Notes under the pieces: model-generated
Database searches by the model: none
What the model saw: the letters and a program-made list of their open reading frames with translations, nothing else
Told to the model about the DNA's origin: nothing
Shown here: positions 45,304 to 56,335 of the stretch, piece after piece
How positions within the stretch are numbered: the first letter of the stretch is position 1
How the letters are laid out: each line of letters starts with the position of its first letter
Assembly (NCBI GenBank): GCA_030762935.1
Contig: CM060884.1
Location: 75,962,696-76,026,695 of the forward strand
Direction: 5' to 3'
Length of the DNA stretch: 64,000 nt
DNA from: Hymenopus coronatus
Taxonomy: Eukaryota > Arthropoda > Insecta > Mantodea > Hymenopodidae
Program-made: the position numbers and the translations under genes

Positions 45304-45530
45304 GAGTGCCTCCGTAGTCGAGTGATCAGCGAGGTGACTTCTCATCCGGAGGTTCCGGGTTCGGTTCCCGTTTGGGCCGGGGAATTTTTCATTAACCAGA
45401 ATTATTCCATACCTGGAAGCATGAATGGGAAATCGAATGATTAACCTAAATGGTACGAGCTGTTTCAAAGTCAAAGCCTCCGATATGACCATTCAAGTTA
45501 AAGGGAGCTATACAAACGAAACTATGAAAA
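45304..45530 (+). mobile_element. SINE-B copy
   Basis: Head GAGTGCCTCCGTAGTCGAGT (A-box-like) and B-box-like GGTTCGGTTCC. The body ends CCGATATGACCATTCAAGTT then AAAGGGAGCTATACAAACG. Same family as 17080-17346. The head also looks tRNA-like in its GGTGACTTCTCATCCGGAGG stretch. Confidence 0.75.
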
Positions 45531-45778
45531 CATCTGATGTGTTCCACTTACATGACTTTCTCTACAACTCTGCAACAAATTATTGCTAAAAAGCTTATGC
45601 TTCTATTTACTTCCTGCTAATCGAGAAAAAATTAGCAGAAATAGTCATATTACTTGCTTCCTTGTTAGAAGGAGCGAAATAAGGGAGTACCATAGGTTAA
45701 AGTGAAAGTCAAAAGCTGGTTGCTATGTCACTGAACTTCCTTTGTTTGTAGGACAGCAGTTGACAAATTCCTGTATGA

Positions 45779-47195
45779 ATGAATGAATAAGTGTATTTAT
45801 TAACATAGCAATATCATACATAGAATGTCAACAGTCGCACGGGTCCACAGACCGTACGTGCATTTGTAATACACATTACAAGCAATATTAAAACAACAAC
45901 CACAACAAAGAATTAAAAGAGTAAACACGAAAATAAAAAGACAAAGGAAATACACAGTCAAAAGCAATATTAAACAACAATAAAATTAAGAGTGAATCCA
46001 AAAATAAAGATACAAAGATATTCAAATATAGCAATTTAAATTTACAGCACAGAGTACACCTTCATAAATGCACCCTCTTATAATAGATAATTACACTTAA
46101 AAGACATATATACACATAATATATACAACCCTAGCACAACAGTGACCTAAGTATGACATAATATATATATGTAAGTAGACCATTGTAGTCACTTTTGTTT
46201 AGTTGATCTTATTCCCCCCCCCCTCTTCTCTATTGGCAGCCTCCTCAGATCTCAGCTGTCTTGCCTTAAGTATAAATGTACCTAGCCCGTCCATGTTTTC
46301 CGTGCCTGCCAGTAGCGTCCAACATGCTTCTATCCCTTCATTCGCAGTGGTAAAAAATCGCGGCAAACATTTTTCCCGCCATTCCTCCGTACCCCTACAT
46401 CTTGCCAAGATGTGAGTCCACGACTCTTCCTCCTCGCAAATGGGACAGATTCTCGTACCATTCTCGTCAGAAGTTTTCGTGCTCCTCCATGCTCCTAGTC
46501 TAATCCACGCGAGGCCCTCTCTAATGAGTTTGGTACCTGTTTTGATGTATTGCTCCATACCCCACTCCGATTTCAGCCCAGACTGTACTTCTAATGACAC
46601 CTTCTCTGTGCATTGCGCAATCATTTGCTGTCTGTCAATATCACAGAGACGTTTCTTAATTTTTCTCCAAATATTTCGCCTGTTTTCCTGCCCCGCCATC
46701 CAAATGTCTCACATCCCAATGGTTTCCAACCCTTTCTTTAATTTTGATGCCCACGTCAAATTACCTTCCATTCGCAACTGTTCACGGTAGCAGACTGCCC
46801 TAATTAGAGATTGGTTTCCGTGAACGATTCTCGTCCAATATTTAACTGCTCTGATTTTGCACTCTATTGTTTCACTATGTGCCCCGAATTCCCTCATTAT
46901 TCCGCAGTTTGCCGTACCCCTCCCTACACCCAGAATTCCTTTCAAAATTTGGGTCCTCACTTGATCCAGATTCCCTGTTTGTTCCCACCCCCATATTTCT
47001 CCTCCGTATGTCATCGTGGATCTAACTGTCGCTCCGTATACAGTTTCCATTAAGGTTATGGAGATATTCGGAATTCTGCAGCGTATCCGGAGAGCTTCCG
47101 CCGCTTTCACCCTTGCCTTGTGTTTCGTAATGTCAATGTGTTTTGTCCATTTTCCGTTCATTGTAAATGTGAGTCCTAAGTACACAAAAGATTTA
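45779..47195 (-). mobile_element. 5'-truncated LINE (non-LTR retrotransposon)
   Basis: A minus-strand insert of 1417 bp with the 3' end of a reverse-transcriptase ORF, a 3' untranslated part (about 45800-46198) and an (ATGA/TTCAT)-type tail at 45779-45790. Flanked by identical 16-bp target duplications at 45763-45778 and 47196-47211. 5' truncation and a long target duplication are the usual signs of target-primed reverse transcription. Confidence 0.88.
46199..47195 (-). pseudogene. LINE reverse transcriptase, C-terminal part
   Basis: One frame from 47195 to 46199 broken by a single TGA at 46711-46709. It opens at YLGLTFTMNGKW, which fits the region after the reverse-transcriptase palm (thumb), includes YGATVRSTMTYGGEIWGWE, and ends with a zinc-knuckle-like CPICEEEESWTHILARC (C-x2-C-x7-H-x4-C). 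The polymerase YxDD motif and any endonuclease lie in the missing 5' part. The family looks R1/Jockey/I-like; I cannot place it more finely. The Met-containing extension to 47275 is Rep-A sequence. Confidence 0.8.
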
Positions 47196-47829
47196 ACAAA
47201 TTCCTGTATGAGAAAAGTATGTTCTTTATAGCTGCAACCAAAAACAAGGAATATCTCAAAAACAATCAACTCCAAGAAAAAAATGTATGTAACATAAATT
47301 GTGTGTTTTAAAGTGCTTTACATTTGTTAAGTGGTAAGTTTTTGTCCATCTCTTACGGTTTAATATTTATGCAAAATTCCGTAAAATTACTCAGAATAAA
47401 GTAGTCTTCAGAGGCTGTTCCCAGAAAATTCAAAATATACATTTTATCTGTTAGGTAAATATATTTAATGTACGATATTTTAATCAAAATCGTTAGAGCC
47501 ATTTTTTAGAAAATCACAATTTTCGAAAAACGTTCCATGTAAAGGGTAGTTTGGGGTGGGGAAATTTTTCTCAAAATCTTCGTGTCGCATCCCAGAAGAT
47601 ACTAAACTTAAATACCAAGTTTGGTATTTTACCGACTTTTCGTTTTTGAGTTATCGTGTTCACAGACACACGGACACGGACCTTATTCTGAAAATACTTG
47701 TTTTGGATACAGGGGATCCTAAAACATATATTTCCGGTGAAATCTCGGTATCGAATGTTTTGGTGGAGTGCAATACCTTCTCTATACACTATGTGCACAG
47801 TTCGTATAGAGAAAGTAAAGATGGACTGA

Positions 47830-48260
47830 AAGATATTTATATTCCATTTTAAATGGACATTTAGAATTTTCTGGGCATAGCCTTTGAAGAACGCTTTATT
47901 CTGGATGAGCTTTGCAGTATTTTACATAAGATAGAGGCAAAGGCTTACAGCATGAAAATGTACATCTCGTTAAAACACTTAATTTATGCCATGTTTTTCT
48001 TGTAGATTTGACCATCTTCGAGATATGTCTTGTGGTTGGTTTAATTTATAAGCCACTTAACTTTTCTCAAACGGCACCATGCATAGTGAAGCGGGCCTCA
48101 ATTGTTGCATATCGCTTTAGCCTAGTGCATTCCCTTAATTCCGTACTGATTACAAGGAAGTAAGTAATAAGACCATTTCTACTAATGCTTATCTCGATTA
48201 TCATAAATGACCTATGGAACAGCTAGAGAGGGTCATGTGAACGGAAACCGTCAGATCTGC
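47830..48260 (-). repeat. Rep-A reverse, outer end missing
   Basis: From the GAAAGATATTTATATTCCA block to the reversed start motif CATGTGAACGGAAACCGTCA. It follows a forward copy directly. Confidence 0.65.
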
Positions 48261-48315
48261 TTTATTTATATTATTGAAATTTCTGGTTTCTTTTTCTATT
48301 AAAAACTGGTAGCAA

Positions 48316-48872
48316 TTTTATTATCTCTGCACGTATTACGAACATTGTAGTTAGAGATGATGTTTTATTCCAACCAAAATGTTGGTGTCAGCATTCACTG
48401 AAATGTATGATTCGAAGTTGCCTGAATCGAAAAGTAAAATACCTGTCCGTGTGTCTGTGAACACGATGACCCAAAAACGAAAAGTCGGTAAAATACCAAA
48501 CTTGGTATTTAAGTTGAGTATCTTCCAGGAATGTGACACGAAGATTTTCAGAAAAATCCCCTCACCCCAAACATACAATTTATAATATAGGTTTTTGACG
48601 TATTCCTTGTTTTTTGGTTTCAGCTTTAAAAAAATTATAGGTACTTTTCTCATACAGGAATTTGTCAACTCCTGTTCATACAAACAAAGGAACTTCAGTC
48701 ACATAGCAACAGCTTTTGACTATCACTTTAACCTATAGTATTTCGCTTCTACTTATAAGGAAGCAAGTAATAAGACAATTTCTGCTAATTTTTCCTTGAT
48801 TAGCATGAAGTAAATAGAACCATAGGTTTTTTAACGATAATTTGTTGCAGAGATGTAGAGCAAGTCATGTGA
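48316..48872 (-). mobile_element. Rep-A, reverse with internal deletion
   Basis: Diverged hairpin and TIR, then GTGTCTGTGAACACGATGAC, then a jump at about 48583 to the TTTTTGACGTATTCCTTG block, ending GAGATGTAGAGCAAGTCATG. Confidence 0.7.
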
Positions 48873-48937
48873 TTTATAAATACGATGATGGAGCTCAAAA
48901 GAAAGCGGAATTCCAGTTGCTTCACAATCCAATAGTC

Positions 48938-49115
48938 GTTAAAAGATTTGACTATCCCTTTAGCCTAGTACTTCTCTTCTACTTATAAGGAATAATTAAT
49001 GAGACTATTTCTGGTAGCGTTTATCTCAATTAGCATGAAATAGACAAGAGAATGATAGTTTGTAAAGTAAGTTTGTGAAAGAGCTTGAGAAAGTGTTGAG
49101 AATGCAACACCTCAA
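48938..49115 (-). repeat. Rep-A reverse 5' fragment
   Basis: From TTTGACTATCCCTTTAGCC to GTTGAGAATGCAACACCTCA. Confidence 0.58.
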
Positions 49116-49670
49116 TATTACTATTATTGTTGCAGCTTATGGGGACCCAGTGCTGATCTTCTAACCACGCATGTATTACTTCACATCATTCCAGCTCTAA
49201 TGCGATTGCTACGAAGGCAGATATTGCCTATTTATGACAATGATACCTGTTTTATTACGCTCCATTGTCCCGCTATGATTACAGTGTCAAAATTTCAAGT
49301 AATTATCTCCCCCGCAATGCTCTATTCTTGTCGCTAATAATTCCATCAGATTAACTATATACATCCAGCAAATTATTCTGGATTCCATAATTTATTTACG
49401 CTACAATATTACAATTATCAACTCTGTTATTTCCTCCACAATGTCCGTTTAATAGTTGTCTAATATCTTCAACAATTACTCGTTCTAATGTTAGTGCTGT
49501 AAAGCGTATAATACCATTAGTATAAAAGCTATGTTATTTATAATTAACATTGGCTATAATGTTCTTATGCAAATTTTAAAATTATGGGAAAATAAAGGAA
49601 GAGAAATAAGTATAAGAGTCTCTGCGTTAAAAATAGATTACTTAATTAAAGCTATTGGACATTCTTGTTC
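49116..49670. other. No gene seen
   Basis: AT-rich sequence with no recognisable repeat or frame. Confidence 0.45.
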
Positions 49671-49671
49671 T

Positions 49672-49758
49672 CGGATAACTCGCTCTAAGCGAGATTCGAA
49701 CTCTTGACCACTTGAATGAGAAGCAGGGACTCTACCCCTGCACCACCGAGGCGGACAC
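49672..49758 (-). mobile_element. SINE-F head
   Basis: On the minus strand: GCCTCGGTGGTGCAGGGGTA (A-box-like) and GAGTTCGAATCTCGCTTAGA (B-box-like plus body). The sequence after the B-box matches 55127-55145. It precedes mariner A copy 4 and supplies a false upstream start to its frame. Confidence 0.62.
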
Positions 49759-49817
49759 AGATCACTTATTAGACTTCATTTTTACTGCATTTAGCTCTAC
49801 GAGCTTCCGGGTTTCAC

Positions 49818-50563
49818 ACAGATATGGCGCCACTAGGCCAGTTGGACGGCAACATCGTACGTTTACCTCTAGACTAGCTTGTATCCATAGTTACAGGACA
49901 ATAGTTTGTTTAGTTTCGGAATTCCACCATTTTAAACAAGACAACTTTAGAGTTTTCACGAAAATGGAGGATTTGGAAAAACGAGCGGTGATTAAATACT
50001 TCCATTTGAAAGGCTTAACGCCTAAAGAAATCAAGGAGGAAATGGACAGTACATTGAAAGACTCTGTCCCTTCATATTCAATGATTAAAAGGTGGGCTGC
50101 ACAGTTTAAAATGGGACGTACGAGCACTAGTGATGAGCCTCGCTCCGGACGTCCTGTAGAAGTTACAACTCCAGAGATCATTGAAAAAATGCATCGTTTA
50201 GTACTGGAAGACCGCAGATTAAAGTTGTTTGAGATAGCAGAGGCTGTAAACATATCAAAAGAATGTGCAGGTAATATTTTAAGTAATGTTTTGGGCCTTC
50301 ACAAGGTCTGTCCAAGATAGATGACACGTTTGTTGATACTTGACCAAGAGTTGCAAAGAAAAACTGTTTCCGTTAAGAATGTGGAGCTCTACTATAAACA
50401 TACCAATAAATGTTTGAGACGGTTTATTACCATGGATGAAACTTGGATACATCACTGCACTCAAGAAAGTAAATCACAGTCAAAACAGTGGATTGCGCAG
50501 GTGAACCAATTACAAAAAAGGCAAAGTCAATTTTGTCAGCTAATAAGGTTATGCACAGGGAAT
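49818..50563 (+). mobile_element. Mariner A copy 4, 3' truncated
   Basis: The 5' leader CAGATATGGCGCCACTAGGC is shared with copy 2. The element ends at about 50563 after GCACAGGGAATTATTAC, where a reverse Rep-A TIR begins. An 18-20-bp deletion near 50553 removes the GTGTTTTCTGGGATG-type segment. Confidence 0.85.
49964..50562 (+). pseudogene. Mariner A transposase, N-terminal two-thirds, one stop
   Basis: The true start is the ATG at 49964 (MEDLEKRAVIKYFHLKGLTP); the upstream 84 open codons are SINE and leader sequence. Both helix-turn-helix regions and the GRTSTSDEPRSGRPVEV linker are present. A TAG at 50318-50320 interrupts the frame just before the conserved RLLILDQELQRK segment. The catalytic ITMDETWIHH is intact. 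The second and third Asp motifs are lost with the 3' end. Confidence 0.86.
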
Positions 50564-50565
50564 TA

Positions 50566-50685
50566 TTACTACCTCTGCACGTACTATGTGCATAGTGTAT
50601 TGAGAAGGTATTGTAATACAACCCAAAAATTTGATACTGAGATTTCACCGGAAATACTTTTCTCATACAGGAATTTGTCAACTTG
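50566..50685 (-). repeat. Rep-A TIR fragment, reverse
   Basis: Hairpin TCTGCACGTACTATGTGCAT, then GGTATTGTAATACAACCC. A deletion joins GATTTCACCGGAAAT to the CTTTTCTCATACAGGAATTT block. Confidence 0.7.
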
Positions 50686-50789
50686 CCATATTTATACTTT
50701 TTCGGTTCTTTGTGTGTTAGTTGTACTGATTTGGGATGTCATTTCAACGCCAGATCGCTGGTTTCTCGAGGAAAAATGTGTTAGGTGTT

Positions 50790-50865
50790 GTATAACCAGA
50801 GTTAGACTGAAAAACTCAATGCCATCGCCGGATTTGAACCACTGAGCTACCATGGTCGACATAAC
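50790..50865 (-). mobile_element. SINE-E head, reverse
   Basis: The reverse complement reads CATGGTAGCTCAGTGGTTCA then AATCCGGCGATGGCATTGAG, matching the 33885 and 51367 copies after the B-box. The A- and B-box distance is shortened. Confidence 0.58.
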
Positions 50866-51366
50866 ATCAAATTTCTAACTGACGCGCATGCTCTTGTGTG
50901 AAAGAATAATTTAATTGACATCGATTGACCTAAATAGATAGATAGTTTATTTTCAGTCATTAAGTACAAAACTTACATGGGCTGCGTCATGAGAATAGAA
51001 ATTAATTAAACATTCTACATACAATAATGTTACACAATACATGTATTACTCCCATTTCAGGTCTTAAATATCTAAAATGCTATTTGCCTTCAAGATTGTT
51101 CTGATCCTCCTCTTAAAGTTTAACAAAGGAAGGGTCTTGATGTTCTGAGGTAAGCTGTTGAACTGACATCATGAGAAACTGTTAAGGGTTTAACCATATT
51201 TGTTAATATAAATATCACAGCATTTTTGAGTGTGATAATTATGTACGGAAGAACATATTCTTTTTAACACATAGGAAGGAATGCAGAACAAACATTGAAG
51301 GCAATGCCATGGTAAAGTTGGCTAGACTATCAATCCTGAGATTTAAAGTCGCTACCGGGATCTAAT
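50866..51366. other. No gene seen
   Basis: About 51317-51360 (GGCTAGACTATCAATCCTGA) also matches sequence at 33781-33805 before the other SINE-E copy, so the repeat there may be longer than the SINE head. Confidence 0.4.
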
Positions 51367-51475
51367 ACCACGCTGTGACTGTAGTTCAGTGGTAGAACAA
51401 TGACTAGGGACCAGGAGATCCGTGGTTTAAATCCCGGCTAAGGCATTGAATTTACAATCTGACTCTACTATCCAG
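51367..51475 (+). mobile_element. SINE-E head
   Basis: TGACTGTAGTTCAGTGGTAG (A-box-like), then GTGGTTTAAATCCCGGC (B-box-like) and GGCATTGAATTTACAATCTG. Sits just upstream of Rep-B copy 1. Confidence 0.6.
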
Positions 51476-51489
51476 CTCGTGTCTGTGGT

Positions 51490-52440
51490 AGTTCCTTTAC
51501 ATTGGTGGTTTAGGGAGTCCGGGTTCGAATCCCGGTGATGGTTCAGGAGATTAAGGAATGGTGTGTATATGTGGGTGTCCTAGCTCCAGATATGTCAGCA
51601 TGAAATCTTTCTCAGGGCTGTGATTTCTTTGAGTTCACAATTAATCTTGAACTCGTTTATTTAATTTCTTCGATATTTTCTGCCGTCGAACACATACGCA
51701 TTTCTCTTAAGTTCTCTCCCTTTTCCGCTACTCTTTACGCGATAGCTCCTACCATTCCTTATTACTTGTCACCATCTTCTGGTGTATTTAATAAACACTG
51801 TTTCTATCGCGGCCATATATAGCCTGTTCGTTTCCACCGCGGAATCAAATATTACGTCTTAACAAATCGCGTCTTCCATAGTAAGTGAAGTCACGTCCGT
51901 TGCATTCCCTTCTATCAAGTCCACCCTCCGTCAATGGAACTTTTAATCCCTACGGTTAATTGTCCTGCCCGTAACGGTACCTTTCTAACTGGGGGTCTAT
52001 CCAACTCGCCCTCCGTGGTGTAATGGTTACCATGCTAACTTCATATACCAAAGGTCGCGGGTTCGAACCCGGCAGAAGACGATGGGTTTTTTCGGGCGTA
52101 AGTCGCATGGCTTCATTCGGAAGGGAAGTAAGGACGTGGGTGCCGTGTCGTAGATTTACAGCACGTAAAATAACCTTAAGCCTCTAAGCAAACTTGAGCG
52201 GTCTTTCACCCCCAGTATAGAATGGGACGTCGAGGACCAAAGAAATTAAAGAGCGTCCATTTATATTTTAACAACCGCGGAAAATTTATCTTTAAACTTT
52301 TCGTGATTATGTCAAATGCATCTTTATCCCTTCTTAATGTAATTTATATATCCATTACAAATATCTTTTAATTCCATGGTACGACATGTACTGTCTCATG
52401 TTCTACTCACGACTTATGTGAAAAAAAAAAACATTAAATT
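51490..52440. repeat. Rep-B copy 1, with SINE-D inserted
   Basis: Starts with a B-box-like TCCGGGTTCGAATCCCGG and shares, in order, TGTGGGTG(T/G)TCTAGCTC, GCCGTCGAACACA, AGCCTGT(T/C)CG, and ACATGTACTGTCTCA with 56336-56977. SINE-D at 52008-52269 interrupts it. The minus strand retains a peptide DVIF...VE..RL similar to that in copy 2. Confidence 0.55.
52008..52269 (+). mobile_element. SINE-D, full length
   Basis: tRNA-like head CGCCCTCCGTGGTGTAATGG (A-box TGGTGTAATGG) and B-box GGTTCGAACCC. The body runs CATGGCTTCATTCGGAAGGG, GTATAGAATGGGACG and the tail TTAAAGAGCGTCCATTTAT. It is the best copy of the family in this window. Confidence 0.8.
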
Positions 52441-53354
52441 AAAATGAGAAATTCTCCAAACGGTCCATTTTTACTAAATTCGCTTTCTGTACATGGTATT
52501 TAGAGAGCCGCAGCTATCACCCTCTCTCTACAGCTCTGCTCCGAATTCTGTACGTAAATGCGTGCATGTAATCTGACTCAGATGAGTAGAGTTACAACAG
52601 CCTTATGAGAAAGCTTTAAATAAGAATATTTCAATTACATTTCCGGTTCTTAATCAAGAAATAGGATTCCTGGATGGTGAACATTTGTTGCCTACTGGCA
52701 TTATATTACAAAGACTTTACATGTTTTTTAGGTTATGAAAGGTATATTCATGATTTTATGTTTCGAGGGGACAGATTTAATTGGAAATGAAATTGGCAAC
52801 CGCTCTTTTGCCTTCTGTTTCCTTTTGACAGGTAATATATTCCATCTCTGCCGAATTTAATTAAAGGAAAAATGTTGTTCTTCTTAGAACTACGTGTAAT
52901 AAGAAAAACACAAATATTAATTCATAAAATGAGATTATGCGCTGAGAAGATGATATATAGGAACACGATATTTCACACGAATGTATACTCGTTAATGTTT
53001 AGGCATTATTAAATTTACAATGAGGAACATGATATTGTTCCACAGGAAGGTAACATCTCTCTCTAACTGAAGTTTCAGGATAAAGGGTTTTTTACTCTCT
53101 ACAGGAAACTTCTTTCCCGCTTAATTACCCCACGGATATGAAATGTTCAAAACGAAACACGATACATTTAATGCAGTCTCACGAGAAATATGACGATGCT
53201 AAGAATGAAGGCTGGTCAGGTTTGTTTTCACACACACCAGCGGGTAATCTTCTGTGTGCGAGGAGAGAAGTATAAAGATGTGTTATTTAGCGCTGGAAAT
53301 TACTCCACCTAAAATTAATAGTTATTATATTATAAGTAGCTTAACAGACTATAA
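52441..53354. other. No gene seen
   Basis: AT-rich stretch without repeat landmarks and without an ORF of 60 codons inside it. Confidence 0.5.
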
Positions 53355-53970
53355 TTACTTTCTCTACAAGTACTATGAATATAATGTATACAGAAGGTAT
53401 TGCATTGCAACCAAAAATTCGATACCAAGATTTCATTCGAAATACGTGTTTTGGATCCTTCTGAGTCCAAAAAAAGCAATTTTTAGAAAAAGATACGTGC
53501 AAGTGTGAATTTTGGGCAAAAATTATTTTTGGAAGGAAAGGGTCTTTGTTTAATTTTACTCAATTCATCCCTCACTTACCATCTGTTGACAGCATAGCTC
53601 AACAAGCTTGGTATTTCAATTTGGTATCTTGCAAGGATGCGACACAAACATTTTCAAGAAAATACCTCCACCACAAACTCCCTTTACACTTTTTCGAACA
53701 TTTTGATTTTCTCAAAAATGGATGTAGCGATTTTGATTACAATATCGTATATTAAAGATATTTACCTGACAAATAAAATGTATATCTTGAATTTTCTGAG
53801 AATAGCCTCAGAACACTACTGGTTAACAGTAAGAGATAGATAACAGAAAATATAGAGCTCGTTAAAACACACAGCTTATGTTATATACATTTTTTCGTAG
53901 CGTTAATTGTTTTTGAGACATTCCGTGTAATTTGTTTCTGTTTTAAAGTACTTTTACTTTTCTCAAGCGC
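53355..53970 (-). mobile_element. Rep-A, reverse, with a 75-bp foreign segment
   Basis: From ACTTTCTCTACAAGTACTAT through the TIR and A-tract. The segment 53507-53582 interrupts the GT-tract position. The body resumes at TGTTGACAGCATAGCTCAAC and ends at CTCAAGCGCGAGTTTGTCA. Confidence 0.72.
53507..53582 (+). repeat. Relative of the 24-bp array's leader
   Basis: GAATTTTGGGCAAAAATTAT then GGAAGGAAAGGGTCTTTGTT, TAATTTTACTCAATTCATCC and CTCACTTACC. It aligns along its length with 61950-62022, the sequence that runs into the 24-bp minisatellite, but here only one unit-like end is present. Confidence 0.7.
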
Positions 53971-53977
53971 GAGTTTG

Positions 53978-54285
53978 TCAAATCTCAAAAACGGTCAACT
54001 CCAGGAAAAAATGTCTATAACATAAATTGTGTGTTTTAATGAGATCTACCTTTTTTGTATAGTACCATTTGTCTATCTCATACCAGTTATCCCAAATTCT
54101 ACAAAATTCATCCAGAATTAACATATCTTCAGAGTCTATTCCCAGAAAATTCAAAATATACATTTTATTTGTGAGGTAAATATTTTTAATTCACGATATT
54201 TTAATCAAAATTGTTAGGGCCATTTTGGAGAAAGTGAAAATTTTTGAAAAAAGTTCCATGTAAAGGCTAGTTGGGGTGGGGGGAT
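53978..54285 (+). repeat. Rep-A forward fragment
   Basis: From AATCTCAAAAACGGTCAACT to GTTGGGGTGGGGGGATTTG, then a short reversed start piece (GTGTAGAGGAAGTCATGTGA) up to about 54330. Head-to-head with the preceding reverse copy. Confidence 0.68.
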
Positions 54286-54330
54286 TTGTTGCAGAGGTGT
54301 AGAGGAAGTCATGTGAATGAACACATCATA

Positions 54331-55059
54331 GTTTTCCGAAAGCAGCACAAGAATGGCAACGAAACTATGTAATGGATATAGCTGAAGCTGCCATCTAATT
54401 ACTCAATACAAACTTTTCTCAAAGCTACGAGTGTCATTTGTTTGTATTTTCTAAGGACTTATTGAACGGATCGCGTGCTATGTACCTACGCGGTAGAGAA
54501 TTGCACCTATGCAAGCCAAGAGCTTACCATCATCAAGTGCTTGCAAACGCACCGAATGGTAGAGCTTATAGGCTGAAGTTACTTCCCTCGCTGGAGGATG
54601 GTGATGAAGCAGAGCGCCATTTTGGTTAACCAAAGTAAAGTAGTTTTCACAAGAGAACAACAAACTGAAACTTTGCTAAGGCTCTGGACAGTTTAGTATC
54701 ATGCTGTTTGGACACAGGTCGCAGGACCGGCAGATTGGTGCACCTTCATGTTTGCTGTTTAACTATTCACTTCTTCCCTTCCCCAGAATCCCCTGTTCCA
54801 GTTGTAGCTTCACTGTAGCAGAGAACTTCAAAAGAGCTTATCCTAGGAGAAAAGTATATGAAGTAATTTCTAACTGCAAGTATACACATATACGAGGGTC
54901 AATGTCAACTATTTTTTATCAGTCAATAAAGCTACATGAAACAAAGCTTACGATATACAATTGCCAACCACCATACCATGCTGAAAACACCGGTTTTCGT
55001 CCGATAACCAAAGTTGAGCAGCATTGGGCGTGGTGAGTACTTGAATGGGTGAACACCAC
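54331..55059. other. Mariner-like ends and unassigned sequence
   Basis: 54345-54475 repeats the segment at 38883-38990 and closes with TTCTAAGGACTTATTGAAC. At about 54891, TATACGAGGGTCAATGTCAA looks like another mariner terminus. The 63-codon frame 54438-54629 and the 111-codon frame 54701-55036 have no recognisable domain. Confidence 0.38.
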
Positions 55060-55285
55060 GTGCCGTTGGCAGCCCGCCTGGGTAGTGTCTGCTTCACACT
55101 CAAAAGGTCGTGAGTTTGAATCTCACTTAGAGTGAGTTACCCTGATAACGTTTTTTTCGGGCTTTTCCCTTATCCTGAGAAAATGAATGTGGAGTAACTT
55201 TAAGCTCCCGAAATCATTTGAGCTTCATTTCACCAATTTCACTCATCGTCCGATATGACCAACCAGGTTAAAGGACGTTAAAAAT
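55060..55285 (+). mobile_element. SINE-F copy with SINE-B-like tail
   Basis: tRNA-like head CCTGGGTAGTGTCTGCTTCA with a B-box-like GAGTTTGAATCTC. The body has TCACTTAGAGTGAGTTACCC and the tail GTCCGATATGACCAACCAGG then TTAAAGGACGTTAAAAATA. The tail resembles that of SINE-B, so the families may share a 3' part. Confidence 0.65.
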
Positions 55286-55589
55286 AAAAACATTGAAAGT
55301 CGCTGGAAGAATGCTGGTACTAAATTGATATCCGGGTACAAGGTGCTATGCATAGGGGCCATTGCAAGATGCGTAAATAATGATCATTGTTTTGTTAGTA
55401 TTATGTACATACGCGTAACACTCTTATGAGCTAACGATTTTCAAACTAATCCCCCAATGCTTCCAAAAATCTTGCCAACGAATGCCATCAACTTTAGTGA
55501 TATCCAGCTTGGAACACAGCTTCTTGGATGCTAAAGTGTGTGTGTGTCTACCAGCATTCCCTATTGTGTACATGTTTTCAAATATATAT

Positions 55590-56335
55590 ATAAACCTGAT
55601 GTGTTCCATTCACACGATTTTCTGTAACAAATTATTATTACAAAGTTTTCTTCGATATACTTCATGCTAATCAAGATAAACATTAGCAGAAAAAATGGAA
55701 ATAGAAATGGCTCGTTATTTATGGACGCTCTTTAACTGCTGTGGTTCTCAGCGTCTCATTCTATACTGGGCGTGAAAGACCGCTTAATTTTGCTCAGAGG
55801 CCTCTTTATCGGGCTTAAAGTTCTTTAACTTGCCGTAAATCTGCGACAAGGGAAGAACGGCTTCACTTCCCTGCCGAAAGAAGCCATGCTAAGGATTTCT
55901 AAGCCCGAAAAAAGCCATCGTCCTCCGCCTGGTTTGAACCTGTGACCTTGGGTATATGAGGTTAGTATTATGACCACTACACCACGAAGGGCGACATATT
56001 GTTGGCAATAGTCTTATTACTTAGTTCCTTGTAAGTAGAAGGGAAATAGGGGAATACACTTGGCTAAACCGGCAGTCAAATGTTTTAAAAGCTGGTTGCC
56101 ATGTGGTTGATGTCCATTTCTATGCAGCGCCAGACCTTTACAAATTAGCTTTTAGTATTTTAAAACTCAAACAATAACAAGGAATATCTAAAATGGTCAA
56201 CTGCACGAAAAAATGTGATGAGTGGTTGTATTCACTTGACTTTCTCTTCTCTGCAAACAAGTATCCTTACAAAAGATTCTTCTTCATGCTATACGAGATA
56301 ATAACAGTCTTGTTACTTAGTATGAGGGAATATAC
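55590..56335 (+). mobile_element. Rep-A pieces split by SINE-D and restarting once
   Basis: Start motif at 55591, break at 55712 for SINE-D, resumption at 55996 (GCAATAGTCTTATTACTTAG) through the CACGAAAAAATGTG block. A second start-like motif follows at 56216 and leads to GAGGGAATATACC, where Rep-B begins. Confidence 0.65.
55713..55993 (-). mobile_element. SINE-D, full length, reverse
   Basis: On the minus strand: head CGCCCTTCGTGGTGTAGTGG, B-box-like GGTTCAAACCAGGC, CATGGCTTCTTTCGGCAGGG, and the tail TTAAAGAGCGTCCATAAAT. Inserted into Rep-A. Confidence 0.78.

Larger units (their letters stand above)
45531..47825 (+). mobile_element. Rep-A, full-length, split by a LINE
   Basis: The start motif at 45531 runs to ACAAATTCCTGTATGA at 45778. 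The LINE follows, and the repeat resumes at 47196 with the same 16 bases and runs to CGTATAGAGAAAGTAAAG near 47820. With the insert removed, it follows the family order without a gap. Confidence 0.85.

Noticed and set aside
46203..46790. Plus-strand ORFs of 70 and 116 codons
   Set aside because: They are antisense shadows of the LINE reverse-transcriptase remnant.
47196..47275. N-terminal 27 codons of the LINE ORF
   Set aside because: They are Rep-A sequence beyond the target-site duplication, so not part of the LINE protein.
49712..49963. Upstream 84-codon extension of the mariner A copy 4 ORF
   Set aside because: It is SINE-F and mariner leader sequence; all other copies begin at MEDLEKR.
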